Shown here in pieces: positions 9,701-14,978 of a stretch of DNA of 15,820 nt. How positions within the stretch are numbered: the first letter of the stretch is position 1; each line of letters starts with the position of its first letter. The DNA is taken from positions 1 to 15,820 of the forward strand of contig CAMTOL010000025.1 of NCBI GenBank assembly GCA_947074135.1, read 5' to 3'. This DNA is from an uncultured Rikenellaceae bacterium. Lineage in GTDB: Bacteria > Bacteroidota > Bacteroidia > Bacteroidales > Rikenellaceae. The translations under genes and the position numbers were made by a program. The notes beneath the pieces were generated by a model. That model ran no database searches. It was given only the letters and a program-made list of their open reading frames with translations, and was not told where the DNA came from.

Positions 9701-11116
9701 GAACGAGGAACACCTCATCTTCTACGTCCAGTATTTCTTACAGGTTTAGTTGCATCGCTGGGGTTTGTTCCTATGGCAGTGGCAACCACTGCGGGAGCTG
9801 AAGTTCAACGACCGTTAGCAACAGTGGTAATCGGAGGGCTTATTGTTTCGACGATACTAACTCTTATCATCATTCCGATATTCTATCAAGTTGTAAACAA
9901 TTTCAAGGTATTTAAACGAAAATACCCATTTTTGAAGTTTTTATCTGTAGTTGCAATAGTTATTGCTTTTGCTACTCCAAACAGTGCTTCGGCTCAAAAT
10001 CAAGTAACACTCGAAGAGGCTATCGCAATGGCACTCGAAAATAGCCCTCGAATGGGTGCCTCATCACTCTCGATAGAGAGAGCTAAGGCTACTCGTGGCG
10101 AGGCGTGGGAGATTGGAATGACTGAACTTAATTATTCGAGAGGACAGCTTAACGGAGCATATCGCCAAGATAGTGAGTTTAGTATTACTCAATCTTTTGG
10201 TTCGCTTCTTACCCCATTCTATAAATATGCGCTCGTTGACCGAGATGTCCAAAGCAATACATTGCATCGAGAAATTGTTGCCAAAGAGATTACTGCCGAT
10301 GTTCGTAGTGCGTGGATTAATTACCTCTATTCTCAAGACTTATGCCGTATGTATGCTTTGCAGAGCCAGATGGCCGAACGATTACAACGTGTTAGCAAGG
10401 CTAGATATGAGGCTGGAGATATTACTAAACTTGAGGCTATGTCTGCTGCTACAATGTCGATATCGATGCATAATCAACTCTTCGAGGCTGAACAGCAACG
10501 AGTACTAGCATCCAAACGGTTAAGACTTGTTTGCTACTCCGACTCTGATATAGTGCCAGTTGATACAACCTCAATAGAGTTTGAACGGTCTGTAATAACA
10601 TCGATTAGTGATAATCTTCAATCGCAATATTATCAAAGTCTTGTGGAGAAGAGTAGTGCAGCGATTAAAGTCGAACAAAGCCGTCTATTTCCAGAGTTGA
10701 AGGGAGGGTATATTAACAAAAATATTACTCCTGATAACAACCTTAGTTCGTGGATGGTTGGTCTCTCCATTCCTCTGTTTTTTGCACCGCAAAAAAGCCG
10801 AATTAAGCAGGCCCGTTTAAGCTCCGAGATAGTTAAAAAAGAGATGGATGAACATATGATAGAGATGAGTGGTCGAATTACCGAACTCAAAATGTCAATT
10901 GATAGCTATGCCAAAAGATTGAGTTACTATACCTCTACCGCTTTGAGTGAGGCAAGAGAGTTGGCGCGTGCAACTCAAGTTCAAATGGAGGGAGGTGAAC
11001 TGGGAGTCACTCAATATATTCAAAATATTAATGCAACCATTGAGATTGAACGCAACTATCTCGAAACACTCCTTAAATACAACATAGCAATTTTAGAGTA
11101 CGAATTATATAAATAG
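6800..11116 (+). CDS. CzcA/CusA-type heavy-metal RND pump fused to a TolC-type outer-membrane channel
   Basis: The 1438-residue product joins two parts of a tripartite metal exporter. Residues 1-1040 are an HME-RND proton antiporter: TM1 at about 12-34, then the CzcA-type PIDAVPDITNNQVQI block (35-49) and a periplasmic domain. The TM4 proton-relay motif DFGIVVDGSIVIVE has Asp400, Asp406 and Glu413, matching the known acidic triad of CzcA with a two-residue offset. The motif AEFIPTLDEGD (560-570) opens the second half, and TM8-12 lie at about 872-1030. QPIQLRFNEL (667-676) resembles CzcA (Zn/Co/Cd) more than CusA, so divalent cations are the likelier substrate by inference. Residues 1041-1065 look like a signal peptide ending NSASA. 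From 1066 the sequence is an outer-membrane efflux protein with two helical-hairpin repeats, including RYEAGDITKLE. There is no frameshift. Similar fusions are known in Bacteroidota. Confidence 0.93.
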   Translation: MFEAIVRFSVTKKLFVGLTALFLFIGGIYAMLTLPIDAVPDITNNQVQIVTISPTLAPQEVEQLITFPIEIAMSNIMNVIEIRSVSRFGLSLVTVVFKDNVPTLDARQLINEQIQTVASEIPSELGSPEMMPITTGLGEIYQYTLEVAPGYENRYDAMELRTIQDWIVKRQLSGIPGIVEINSFGGYLKQYEVAVDPDLLHSLDVTLSDVFEALQSNNQNTGGGYIEKVNRAYYIRSEGMVASIEDIENVVVANRGGIPIHINDIGVVRFGAPKRFGAMTQDGKGECVGGIAMMLKGANANVVTAELESRVEKIQKMLPEGVSIEPYLNRSELVKRNISTVIYNLVEGAIIVFIVLIIFLGNLRAGLIVASVIPLSMLFAFIMMRLFGVSANLMSLGAIDFGIVVDGSIVIVEGILAHIYTRQFSGKELSKERMNEEIIRGTSGVVRSATFAVIIILIVFFPILTLTGIEGKYFTPMAKTLVFCIIGALILSLTYVPMMASLFLKRKIKVKRTFADHFFGWLNKLYQKALKFCMRFKTVAILVAFALFVGSLSLFTRLGAEFIPTLDEGDFAMQMTLPAGSSLSQSIKISDQAQKVLLDKFPEIKHVVAKIGTAEVPTDPMAVEDADIMIVMKPFDEWTSASSRAEMVEKMKEALLDVEGAEFNFSQPIQLRFNELMTGAKADIAIKLYGEDMAELYAKAQEAATYVRQVEGAADVIVEQAMGLPQLVVKYDRAKIARYGMNIEELNTIIRTAYAGEIAGTVFENERRFDLVVRLDQNQVKDLDLNTLFVRTTDGIQVPLSEIASIDFVNGPLQINRDQTKRRIVIGVNVRDADIQKVVAQINKKLDENIKLLPGYYFEYGGQFENLQNAIDTLLIVVPVALMLILLLLFFAFKSIKYTLVVFTTVPLSLIGGIVALWLRDMPFSISAGVGFIALFGVAVLNGILMINHFNQLRDMGKYRLSTNRIIERGTPHLLRPVFLTGLVASLGFVPMAVATTAGAEVQRPLATVVIGGLIVSTILTLIIIPIFYQVVNNFKVFKRKYPFLKFLSVVAIVIAFATPNSASAQNQVTLEEAIAMALENSPRMGASSLSIERAKATRGEAWEIGMTELNYSRGQLNGAYRQDSEFSITQSFGSLLTPFYKYALVDRDVQSNTLHREIVAKEITADVRSAWINYLYSQDLCRMYALQSQMAERLQRVSKARYEAGDITKLEAMSAATMSISMHNQLFEAEQQRVLASKRLRLVCYSDSDIVPVDTTSIEFERSVITSISDNLQSQYYQSLVEKSSAAIKVEQSRLFPELKGGYINKNITPDNNLSSWMVGLSIPLFFAPQKSRIKQARLSSEIVKKEMDEHMIEMSGRITELKMSIDSYAKRLSYYTSTALSEARELARATQVQMEGGELGVTQYIQNINATIEIERNYLETLLKYNIAILEYELYK
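9932..9994 (+). other. Internal signal-peptide-like segment at the RND-TolC junction
   Basis: Residues 1045-1065 of the fusion read LKFLSVVAIVIAFATPNSAS plus A, preceded by the basic stretch KVFKRK (1036-1041). This is a basic N-region, a hydrophobic core and an AxA-type end with Gln1066 at +1. The codon for residue 1045 is TTG, in the place where an independent TolC gene would have its start codon. The segment could be a signal peptidase site or a thirteenth TM anchor. Confidence 0.6.
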
Positions 11117-11124
11117 TATAACCA

Positions 11125-12027
11125 ATGAAGAGGATTTTTTTGTCAATAATGCTACTCTCCCTTTTTTCGTGCGGAGATAACACTACATTACCTGCAAGGA
11201 CTGATAGTAAAGAGGTGGTCGAACGGAGTGAAGTGAAGAAAGATAAGAGTGAAACCGAAGCTAAAGTCGATACCTCCAATGAAAATATCGCTGTTTCGAA
11301 CAACCTATCTCTAACTGGAATTATGGTCACTCCACCGCAGAATCGAGCTACTGTATCACTTTCGATGTCTGGAATTGTGAGGTCAACCAAACTTATAGCA
11401 GGAGGATATGTACGTAAGGGAGAAGTTATTGCAACACTCGAAAACCCTGAGTTTATAGCCTTGCAACAAGAGTATATCGAATCGTATGCCAAGACGGAGC
11501 AGCAAGAGATGGAGTATAAACGTCAACAAGCACTGTCGCTGCAAGAGGCTTCAACCAAAAGACGGTTGGAGGAGAGCTACGCAGATTATATCTCGATAAA
11601 AAGTCGGCGAGATGCCGCAGCCGTACAACTTCAACTGTTGGGGGTCACTGTTAGTAACGTTATCAATGATGGAATAATTCCATATCTCAATGTCTATGCG
11701 CCAATTACTGGATATGTAGCTGATGTCGATGTTAATCTGGGTAAATATATCTCAATGGGCGAACCTATCTGTGAAATTATTGATAAATCTAGCGTTATGC
11801 TTCGTTTGACAGCCTATGAGAAGGATATTTCGCATATCGTAGTTGGCGACAGAGTTACTTTTACCGTAAACGGAGTTGTGGATAGGAGCTTCGATGCCAG
11901 AGTTATATCTGTTGGGCAGCAGATTGATAAACAGAATCGTTCGATGGAGGTCTATGCCTCAATTTTGTCGCCAGAATCATTGTTCCGTCCAGGAATGTAT
12001 GTTCGAGCAACAATAGAGCAGCAATAG
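11125..12027 (+). CDS. RND efflux periplasmic adaptor (membrane fusion) lipoprotein, short
   Basis: This 300-residue CzcB/CusB-like adaptor links the RND pump to the outer-membrane channel. Residues 1-16 are a lipoprotein signal peptide ending LFSC, so Cys16 should be lipidated. The barrel-sandwich half-motif comes at about 78-120 (VRSTKLIAGGYVRKGEVIAT). The alpha-hairpin follows at about 113-170 (EFIALQQEYIESYAKTEQQE), then the second lipoyl half VYAPITGYVADVDVNLGKYI (191-210). The beta-barrel (about 220-298) ends RPGMYVRATIEQQ and then a stop. Most family members continue for another 60 or more residues into a membrane-proximal domain, which is absent. The start is 8 bases after the pump stop codon, so translation is probably coupled. 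Metal specificity cannot be read from this sequence; there is no Met- or His-rich N-terminus. Confidence 0.9.
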   Translation: MKRIFLSIMLLSLFSCGDNTTLPARTDSKEVVERSEVKKDKSETEAKVDTSNENIAVSNNLSLTGIMVTPPQNRATVSLSMSGIVRSTKLIAGGYVRKGEVIATLENPEFIALQQEYIESYAKTEQQEMEYKRQQALSLQEASTKRRLEESYADYISIKSRRDAAAVQLQLLGVTVSNVINDGIIPYLNVYAPITGYVADVDVNLGKYISMGEPICEIIDKSSVMLRLTAYEKDISHIVVGDRVTFTVNGVVDRSFDARVISVGQQIDKQNRSMEVYASILSPESLFRPGMYVRATIEQQ

Positions 12028-12041
12028 TTGAAAATTATTAC

Positions 12042-12049
12042 TATTTTTG
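12042..12049 (+). promoter_or_regulatory. Possible -7 promoter element just before the kinase gene
   Basis: TATTTTTG fits TAnnTTTG and ends 7 bases before the kinase ATG. If used, transcription would start at or next to the start codon, giving a nearly leaderless mRNA. No -33 TTTG at suitable spacing is seen, so this is tentative. Confidence 0.35.
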
Positions 12050-12056
12050 TAGATAA

Positions 12057-13100
12057 ATGAAGAGGTTGAATAGATATAGCTATATTGCCATTATTGTTTC
12101 AGTAGTGGTTGCCATACTTATTCACTTCCCCGAAATAATAGCCCTGTTTCTATCTTCGGAGATACAGACGTTCTTCCCCGATATTACAGTCGGTGACGTT
12201 GTTAGTGAGGTGGTCTATACTTTTTTGTCACTCTCCCTAATATTTGCACTCAATATCATTATCTTTAAGTTTAATCTGTTGATGGCCAGCGTTACGTGGC
12301 GAAGAATAATGCTGTCATTTATATTCTCTTTCTTTCTAAGTAGTATTTTAAGTAAATGCTTCATTCTACTGCACGAACACTTAGACATACCAGCCATTGA
12401 TTCAGCTAGACATTATATTCTCCATCCATTGCGCGATTTTATAATTGCCTGTGTCGCTACGGGAACCTGCTATATGCTCTATTTGTTGAGGCGGCAACAA
12501 GCTATTACCATGGAGGTTCAACAGCTTAGACTAGAGAATATAAGGAATCAATATGAGGCATTGAAACATCAGTTAAATCCGCATATGTTTTTCAACTCTC
12601 TCAATACGCTTCAAGCTCTAGTCAGAGAGGATTCGCAAAGAGCACAGAGTTATATTCAAGAGCTATCAAAAGTGCTTCGATATACACTTGAGGTTGGAGA
12701 TTTGCATAATACAAATCTTCGTTCGGAGATGGAGTTTACTCAAGCCTATATCTATCTACTCAAGGTGCGATATGAGGAGAATCTAGCCTTTGACATTGAT
12801 ATAGACGATAAATTTTTAGAGTGCCGTCTTCCTAATATATCCGTGCAGGTGTTGGTTGAGAATGCAGTGAAGCATAATGAGATTAGTTCTCGCCGTAACT
12901 TTACAATCTCAATTAGAACAGATGATAACGGTAATTTGTGTGTCTCAAATCCTATTCAACTTAAACGCTTTCCGGTAATTAGTGGGGGTATTGGACTCAG
13001 TAATCTCTCAAAGCGCTATGAGTTGTTGTTCCATCGTGATATAACCATTATGCGAAAAGATAATATATTCACAGTCAAGTTACCTTTGGTTAAGCTATGA
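12057..13100 (+). CDS. LytS/YehU-type sensor histidine kinase, four TM segments
   Basis: This 347-residue inner-membrane kinase belongs to the His_kinase (PF06580) family that pairs with LytTR regulators. TM segments lie at about 9-33, 51-72, 84-105 and 126-145. Basic residues at 2-6, 82-83 and 145-146 place both ends in the cytoplasm. The loop between TM3 and TM4 is therefore periplasmic; it contains His106, His108, His119 and His123. A short coiled coil (150-170) leads to the phosphoacceptor motif QLNPHMFFNSLN with His176. The ATP-binding N-box is QVLVENAVKHN (264-274) and the G-box is SGGIGLSNL (309-317). There is no large sensory domain. The start is 29 bases after the adaptor stop, and the stop overlaps the regulator start by four bases. 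It is probably part of the efflux operon and senses the exported ion, by inference. Confidence 0.93.
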   Translation: MKRLNRYSYIAIIVSVVVAILIHFPEIIALFLSSEIQTFFPDITVGDVVSEVVYTFLSLSLIFALNIIIFKFNLLMASVTWRRIMLSFIFSFFLSSILSKCFILLHEHLDIPAIDSARHYILHPLRDFIIACVATGTCYMLYLLRRQQAITMEVQQLRLENIRNQYEALKHQLNPHMFFNSLNTLQALVREDSQRAQSYIQELSKVLRYTLEVGDLHNTNLRSEMEFTQAYIYLLKVRYEENLAFDIDIDDKFLECRLPNISVQVLVENAVKHNEISSRRNFTISIRTDDNGNLCVSNPIQLKRFPVISGGIGLSNLSKRYELLFHRDITIMRKDNIFTVKLPLVKL

Positions 13101-13879
13101 TAAAGTCGATGAGAGTACTTATAATTGAGGACGAAAAGGCTGCTGCGAGAAATCTCAAAGCACTTATTGAGGATGTTGCACCTCAGTGCGATATTGTTGC
13201 CATAATAGACTCTGTTAATGATGTTATTGAGTGGATTGACACTAATCCGCTGCCTGACCTAATGTTTATGGATATACACCTTGCCGATGGTTCAGTTTTT
13301 GAGATATTTGAAGAGCGTGAGGTTATGTGTCCTATAATTTTTACTACTGCTTATGATGAGTATGCTATAAAAGCATTTAGAGTTAACAGTATAGATTATC
13401 TATTAAAGCCTATTTCTGCTGAATTATTACATTTGGCACTCGATAAGTACTCGGCACTTAATATGCAGAAGAGCGATAGAACAGGTTCCATTTTAGCAGA
13501 TATCCGCAATATAATAGATCCAGCTCGTAAGGTTACAACTCATTTTCTGGTTCCGATGCGAGGAGATAAACTTTTCCCGCTATCGGCAAACACAATACGT
13601 TATTTCTATATAAGTGAAGGAATTGTAATAGCAGTCAATGATCGAGGCGATAAATTTACTATGCCCAATACTCTCGATGAGTTGTCGCAGATGATTGATT
13701 CAGAGCGATTCTTTCGTGCCAATCGTCAGTTTATCATAACTCGTGAGGCAATCGAAGATATTGATTTGTGGTTTAATAATCGGTTATCTGTCAATCTCAA
13801 GGGTTTAGCTGATCATAGGATATTGATTAGTAGGATTCGTGTAAATGATTTTAGGAGTTGGTTTTCTAATAACTTTTAA
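13097..13879 (+). CDS. LytTR-family response regulator
   Basis: This 260-residue transcription factor has a receiver domain (1-122) and a C-terminal LytTR DNA-binding domain (about 148-256). Receiver residues are all present: acidic pocket Glu11-Asp12, phosphoacceptor Asp59 in FMDIHLADG, Thr84 in FTTAYDEYA and Lys104 in YLLKPI. The LytTR part shows FLVPMRGDKLFPL (150-162), then YISEGIVIAV (171-180) and FFRANRQFIIT (205-215), all typical of the fold. The start overlaps the kinase stop as ATGA, which argues for translational coupling. An alternative ATG at 13109 would begin MRVLIIEDE and remove four residues. LytTR proteins bind pairs of direct repeats about two helical turns apart; a candidate pair lies 145 bases downstream. 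The target genes are unknown; the upstream efflux operon and the downstream small ORF are the nearest candidates. Confidence 0.94.
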   Translation: MIKSMRVLIIEDEKAAARNLKALIEDVAPQCDIVAIIDSVNDVIEWIDTNPLPDLMFMDIHLADGSVFEIFEEREVMCPIIFTTAYDEYAIKAFRVNSIDYLLKPISAELLHLALDKYSALNMQKSDRTGSILADIRNIIDPARKVTTHFLVPMRGDKLFPLSANTIRYFYISEGIVIAVNDRGDKFTMPNTLDELSQMIDSERFFRANRQFIITREAIEDIDLWFNNRLSVNLKGLADHRILISRIRVNDFRSWFSNNF

Positions 13880-13932
13880 TTTTTTTGCATCAAAAGAATT
13901 AGTCATCTTCTTCAGTGCGATAGCCAGAATGT

Positions 13933-13972
13933 GCCAAAAAAAGTGACCGAATTACTTCGATTGTTTTTTGGC
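13933..13972. repeat. Inverted repeat downstream of the response regulator
   Basis: GCCAAAAAA (13933-13941) pairs with TTTTTTGGC (13964-13972). An inner CGAA/TTCG helix (13948-13951 with 13956-13959) closes a 4-base loop. It lies 53 bases after the regulator stop. A terminator role is possible, but no U-run follows the stem. Confidence 0.5.
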
Positions 13973-14023
13973 TCCTCAACTTTTGACTTGAACTTAGTAT
14001 CCTCTGATTAACAATCGTTTAAG

Positions 14024-14056
14024 AGGTTGTTTTTCAGTGTCTTAGGTTGCTTTTCA
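14024..14056. repeat. 13-base direct repeat AGGTTGYTTTTCA with 20-base period
   Basis: AGGTTGTTTTTCA (14024-14036) and AGGTTGCTTTTCA (14044-14056) differ at one position. A 20-base period puts both copies on nearly the same face of the helix, as expected for a site bound by a regulator dimer such as a LytTR protein. Confidence 0.55.
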
Positions 14057-14145
14057 TTACACTGATAATTCATTGAATTTCAACGACGAGTATAGTAAAT
14101 CTTTTTCAGCGTTGTACACCGTTTTGCGTTATTTTCACCCGATCT

Positions 14146-14164
14146 GTGTGCAATTCGTGTGCAA
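14146..14164. repeat. 8-base direct repeat GTGTGCAA with 11-base period
   Basis: Two exact copies of GTGTGCAA (14146-14153 and 14157-14164) are separated by TTC. The spacing is one helical turn. It lies about 73 bases before the predicted -7 element of the small ORF. Confidence 0.5.
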
Positions 14165-14236
14165 CAATATTTAAGTTTTATATCCATTCAGCAAACACAA
14201 TACATTCATATGTCGTAATTTGGCAGATGCTCGCAA

Positions 14237-14244
14237 TATTTTTG
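14237..14244 (+). promoter_or_regulatory. Predicted -7 promoter element of the small membrane ORF
   Basis: TATTTTTG matches TAnnTTTG exactly and lies 25 bases before the ATG at 14270. A TTTG at 14219-14222 could serve as the upstream element, but the 14-base spacing is shorter than usual. Confidence 0.5.
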
Positions 14245-14260
14245 TGTTAAAATTTAACAC
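14244..14260. promoter_or_regulatory. Palindrome GTGTTAAA-A-TTTAACAC over the predicted transcription start
   Basis: Perfect 8-base arms flank one A. The palindrome begins at the last base of the -7 element and covers the expected start site, where a bound repressor would block transcription. As RNA it would have almost no loop, so a DNA operator is more plausible. Confidence 0.5.
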
Positions 14261-14269
14261 TATAACGCT

Positions 14270-14395
14270 ATGAAAAGATCTTTAACCATTGTGGATAAAA
14301 TCATTATTTCAATTATGATTTTAGTAACATTTATCACTTTGGTTTACACCTTTACAGTGGATTCACTTCGTTGGTTTAGATTTTTGTGGTTTTAG
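14270..14395 (+). CDS. Small single-pass membrane protein, 41 residues, unknown function
   Basis: I do not recognise this protein. It begins MKRSLTIVDK, followed by one continuous hydrophobic segment (about residues 11-28, IIISIMILVTFITLVYTF). The C-terminus is short, basic and aromatic, DSLRWFRFLWF. Basic residues at both ends leave the orientation open, although the N-terminal end is the more charged. Support for it being real: the -7 promoter element 25 bases upstream, the palindrome between promoter and ATG, and a clean hydrophobic helix of membrane-spanning length. It lies 390 bases after a LytTR two-component pair, so it could be a target or a sensor partner of that pair. It could also be chance coding in AT-rich DNA. 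Confidence 0.5.
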   Translation: MKRSLTIVDKIIISIMILVTFITLVYTFTVDSLRWFRFLWF

Positions 14396-14450
14396 TTGTA
14401 TCTATACAAAAATAGAGTTAACTTTATAGGGATTTATTAGAATAAAAAAT

Positions 14451-14945
14451 ATGAAAGATTTTGTGGCAATTGATTTTGAAACGGCAAACAACCACCGCAC
14501 AAGCGTTTGTAGTGTCGGCATTGTGGTTGTGAGAGGTGGTGAGATAGTGCATCGCTACCACTCGCTGATTCGCCCTGAGCCGAACTATTATAGCAGCTTT
14601 ACAACCGAGGTACACGGAATGGTTTACTCCGATACAGTTGACGAACGCCCTTTTCCAGATGTTTGGGCTGAGGTTTCTCAGTTGATTGGCAATTTGCCTT
14701 TGGTTGCGCATAATAGACCGTTTGACGAGAGTTGTTTGAGAGCTGTTTTTGCTGAGTATTCGATGCCGTATCCTAATTATGAATTTCATTGCACATTGGC
14801 TGCATCTCGTCGTAAATACGGCGCTATTTTGCCCAATCATCAGTTGCACACAGTTACGGCACGTTGCGGTTTCGACCTCACTCGCCATCACCACGCCTTA
14901 GCCGACGCCGAAGCCTGCGCCCACATCGCCCTAAAACTACTATAA
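14451..14945 (+). CDS. DnaQ-like DEDDh 3'-5' exonuclease
   Basis: This 164-residue protein is a stand-alone exonuclease domain that would remove nucleotides from 3' DNA or RNA ends with two metal ions. All DEDDh residues are visible: Asp8 and Glu10 in AIDFETAN, Asp92 in AHNRPFDESCL, and His147 with Asp152 in HHALADAEAC (His-x4-Asp). There is no BRCT, helicase or polymerase domain, so this resembles the short DnaQ-like proteins common in Bacteroidota rather than the Pol III epsilon subunit or a PolC. The ATG at 14451 places Asp8 at the usual distance from the N-terminus. The last 24 codons use C-ending codons unlike the rest of the gene. A short palindrome, TTGTATCTATACAA (14396-14409), precedes it and may be regulatory. 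It is followed after 33 bases by a gene in the same direction. Confidence 0.92.
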   Translation: MKDFVAIDFETANNHRTSVCSVGIVVVRGGEIVHRYHSLIRPEPNYYSSFTTEVHGMVYSDTVDERPFPDVWAEVSQLIGNLPLVAHNRPFDESCLRAVFAEYSMPYPNYEFHCTLAASRRKYGAILPNHQLHTVTARCGFDLTRHHHALADAEACAHIALKLL

Positions 14946-14978
14946 GAAATAATAATACAGCTAAAAAAATCAGATAAC

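Larger units (their letters stand above)
13880..14269. other. 390-base non-coding region with repeats, probably regulatory
   Basis: I see no ORF of note here on either strand and no RNA gene I recognise. It holds, in order: a 9-base-pair inverted repeat GCCAAAAAA/TTTTTTGGC (13933-13941 and 13964-13972) that may end the efflux operon; a 13-base direct repeat with a 20-base period (14024-14056); an 8-base direct repeat with an 11-base period (14146-14164); a -7 promoter element (14237-14244); and a palindrome over the predicted start site. Confidence 0.6.

Noticed and set aside
9920..9997. Assembly error or frameshift joining two separate genes (pump and channel)
   Set aside because: The frame is continuous with no homopolymer anomaly at the junction, and RND-TolC fusions are known in Bacteroidota. 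A lost stop codon in evolution is more likely.
10173..10508. 111-residue + strand frame within the channel part of the fusion
   Set aside because: It is an out-of-frame shadow of a continuous TolC-type domain, with no promoter or family motif.
13880..14269. tRNA or other structured RNA gene in the long gap
   Set aside because: I found no cloverleaf, CCA end or known ncRNA signature; the inverted repeats are too short and AT-rich.
14424..14894. 156-residue open frame on the minus strand across the exonuclease gene
   Set aside because: It overlaps a gene with all DEDDh residues in place; the antisense translation is rich in Asn, His, Cys and Arg without recognisable motifs, as expected for a shadow frame.
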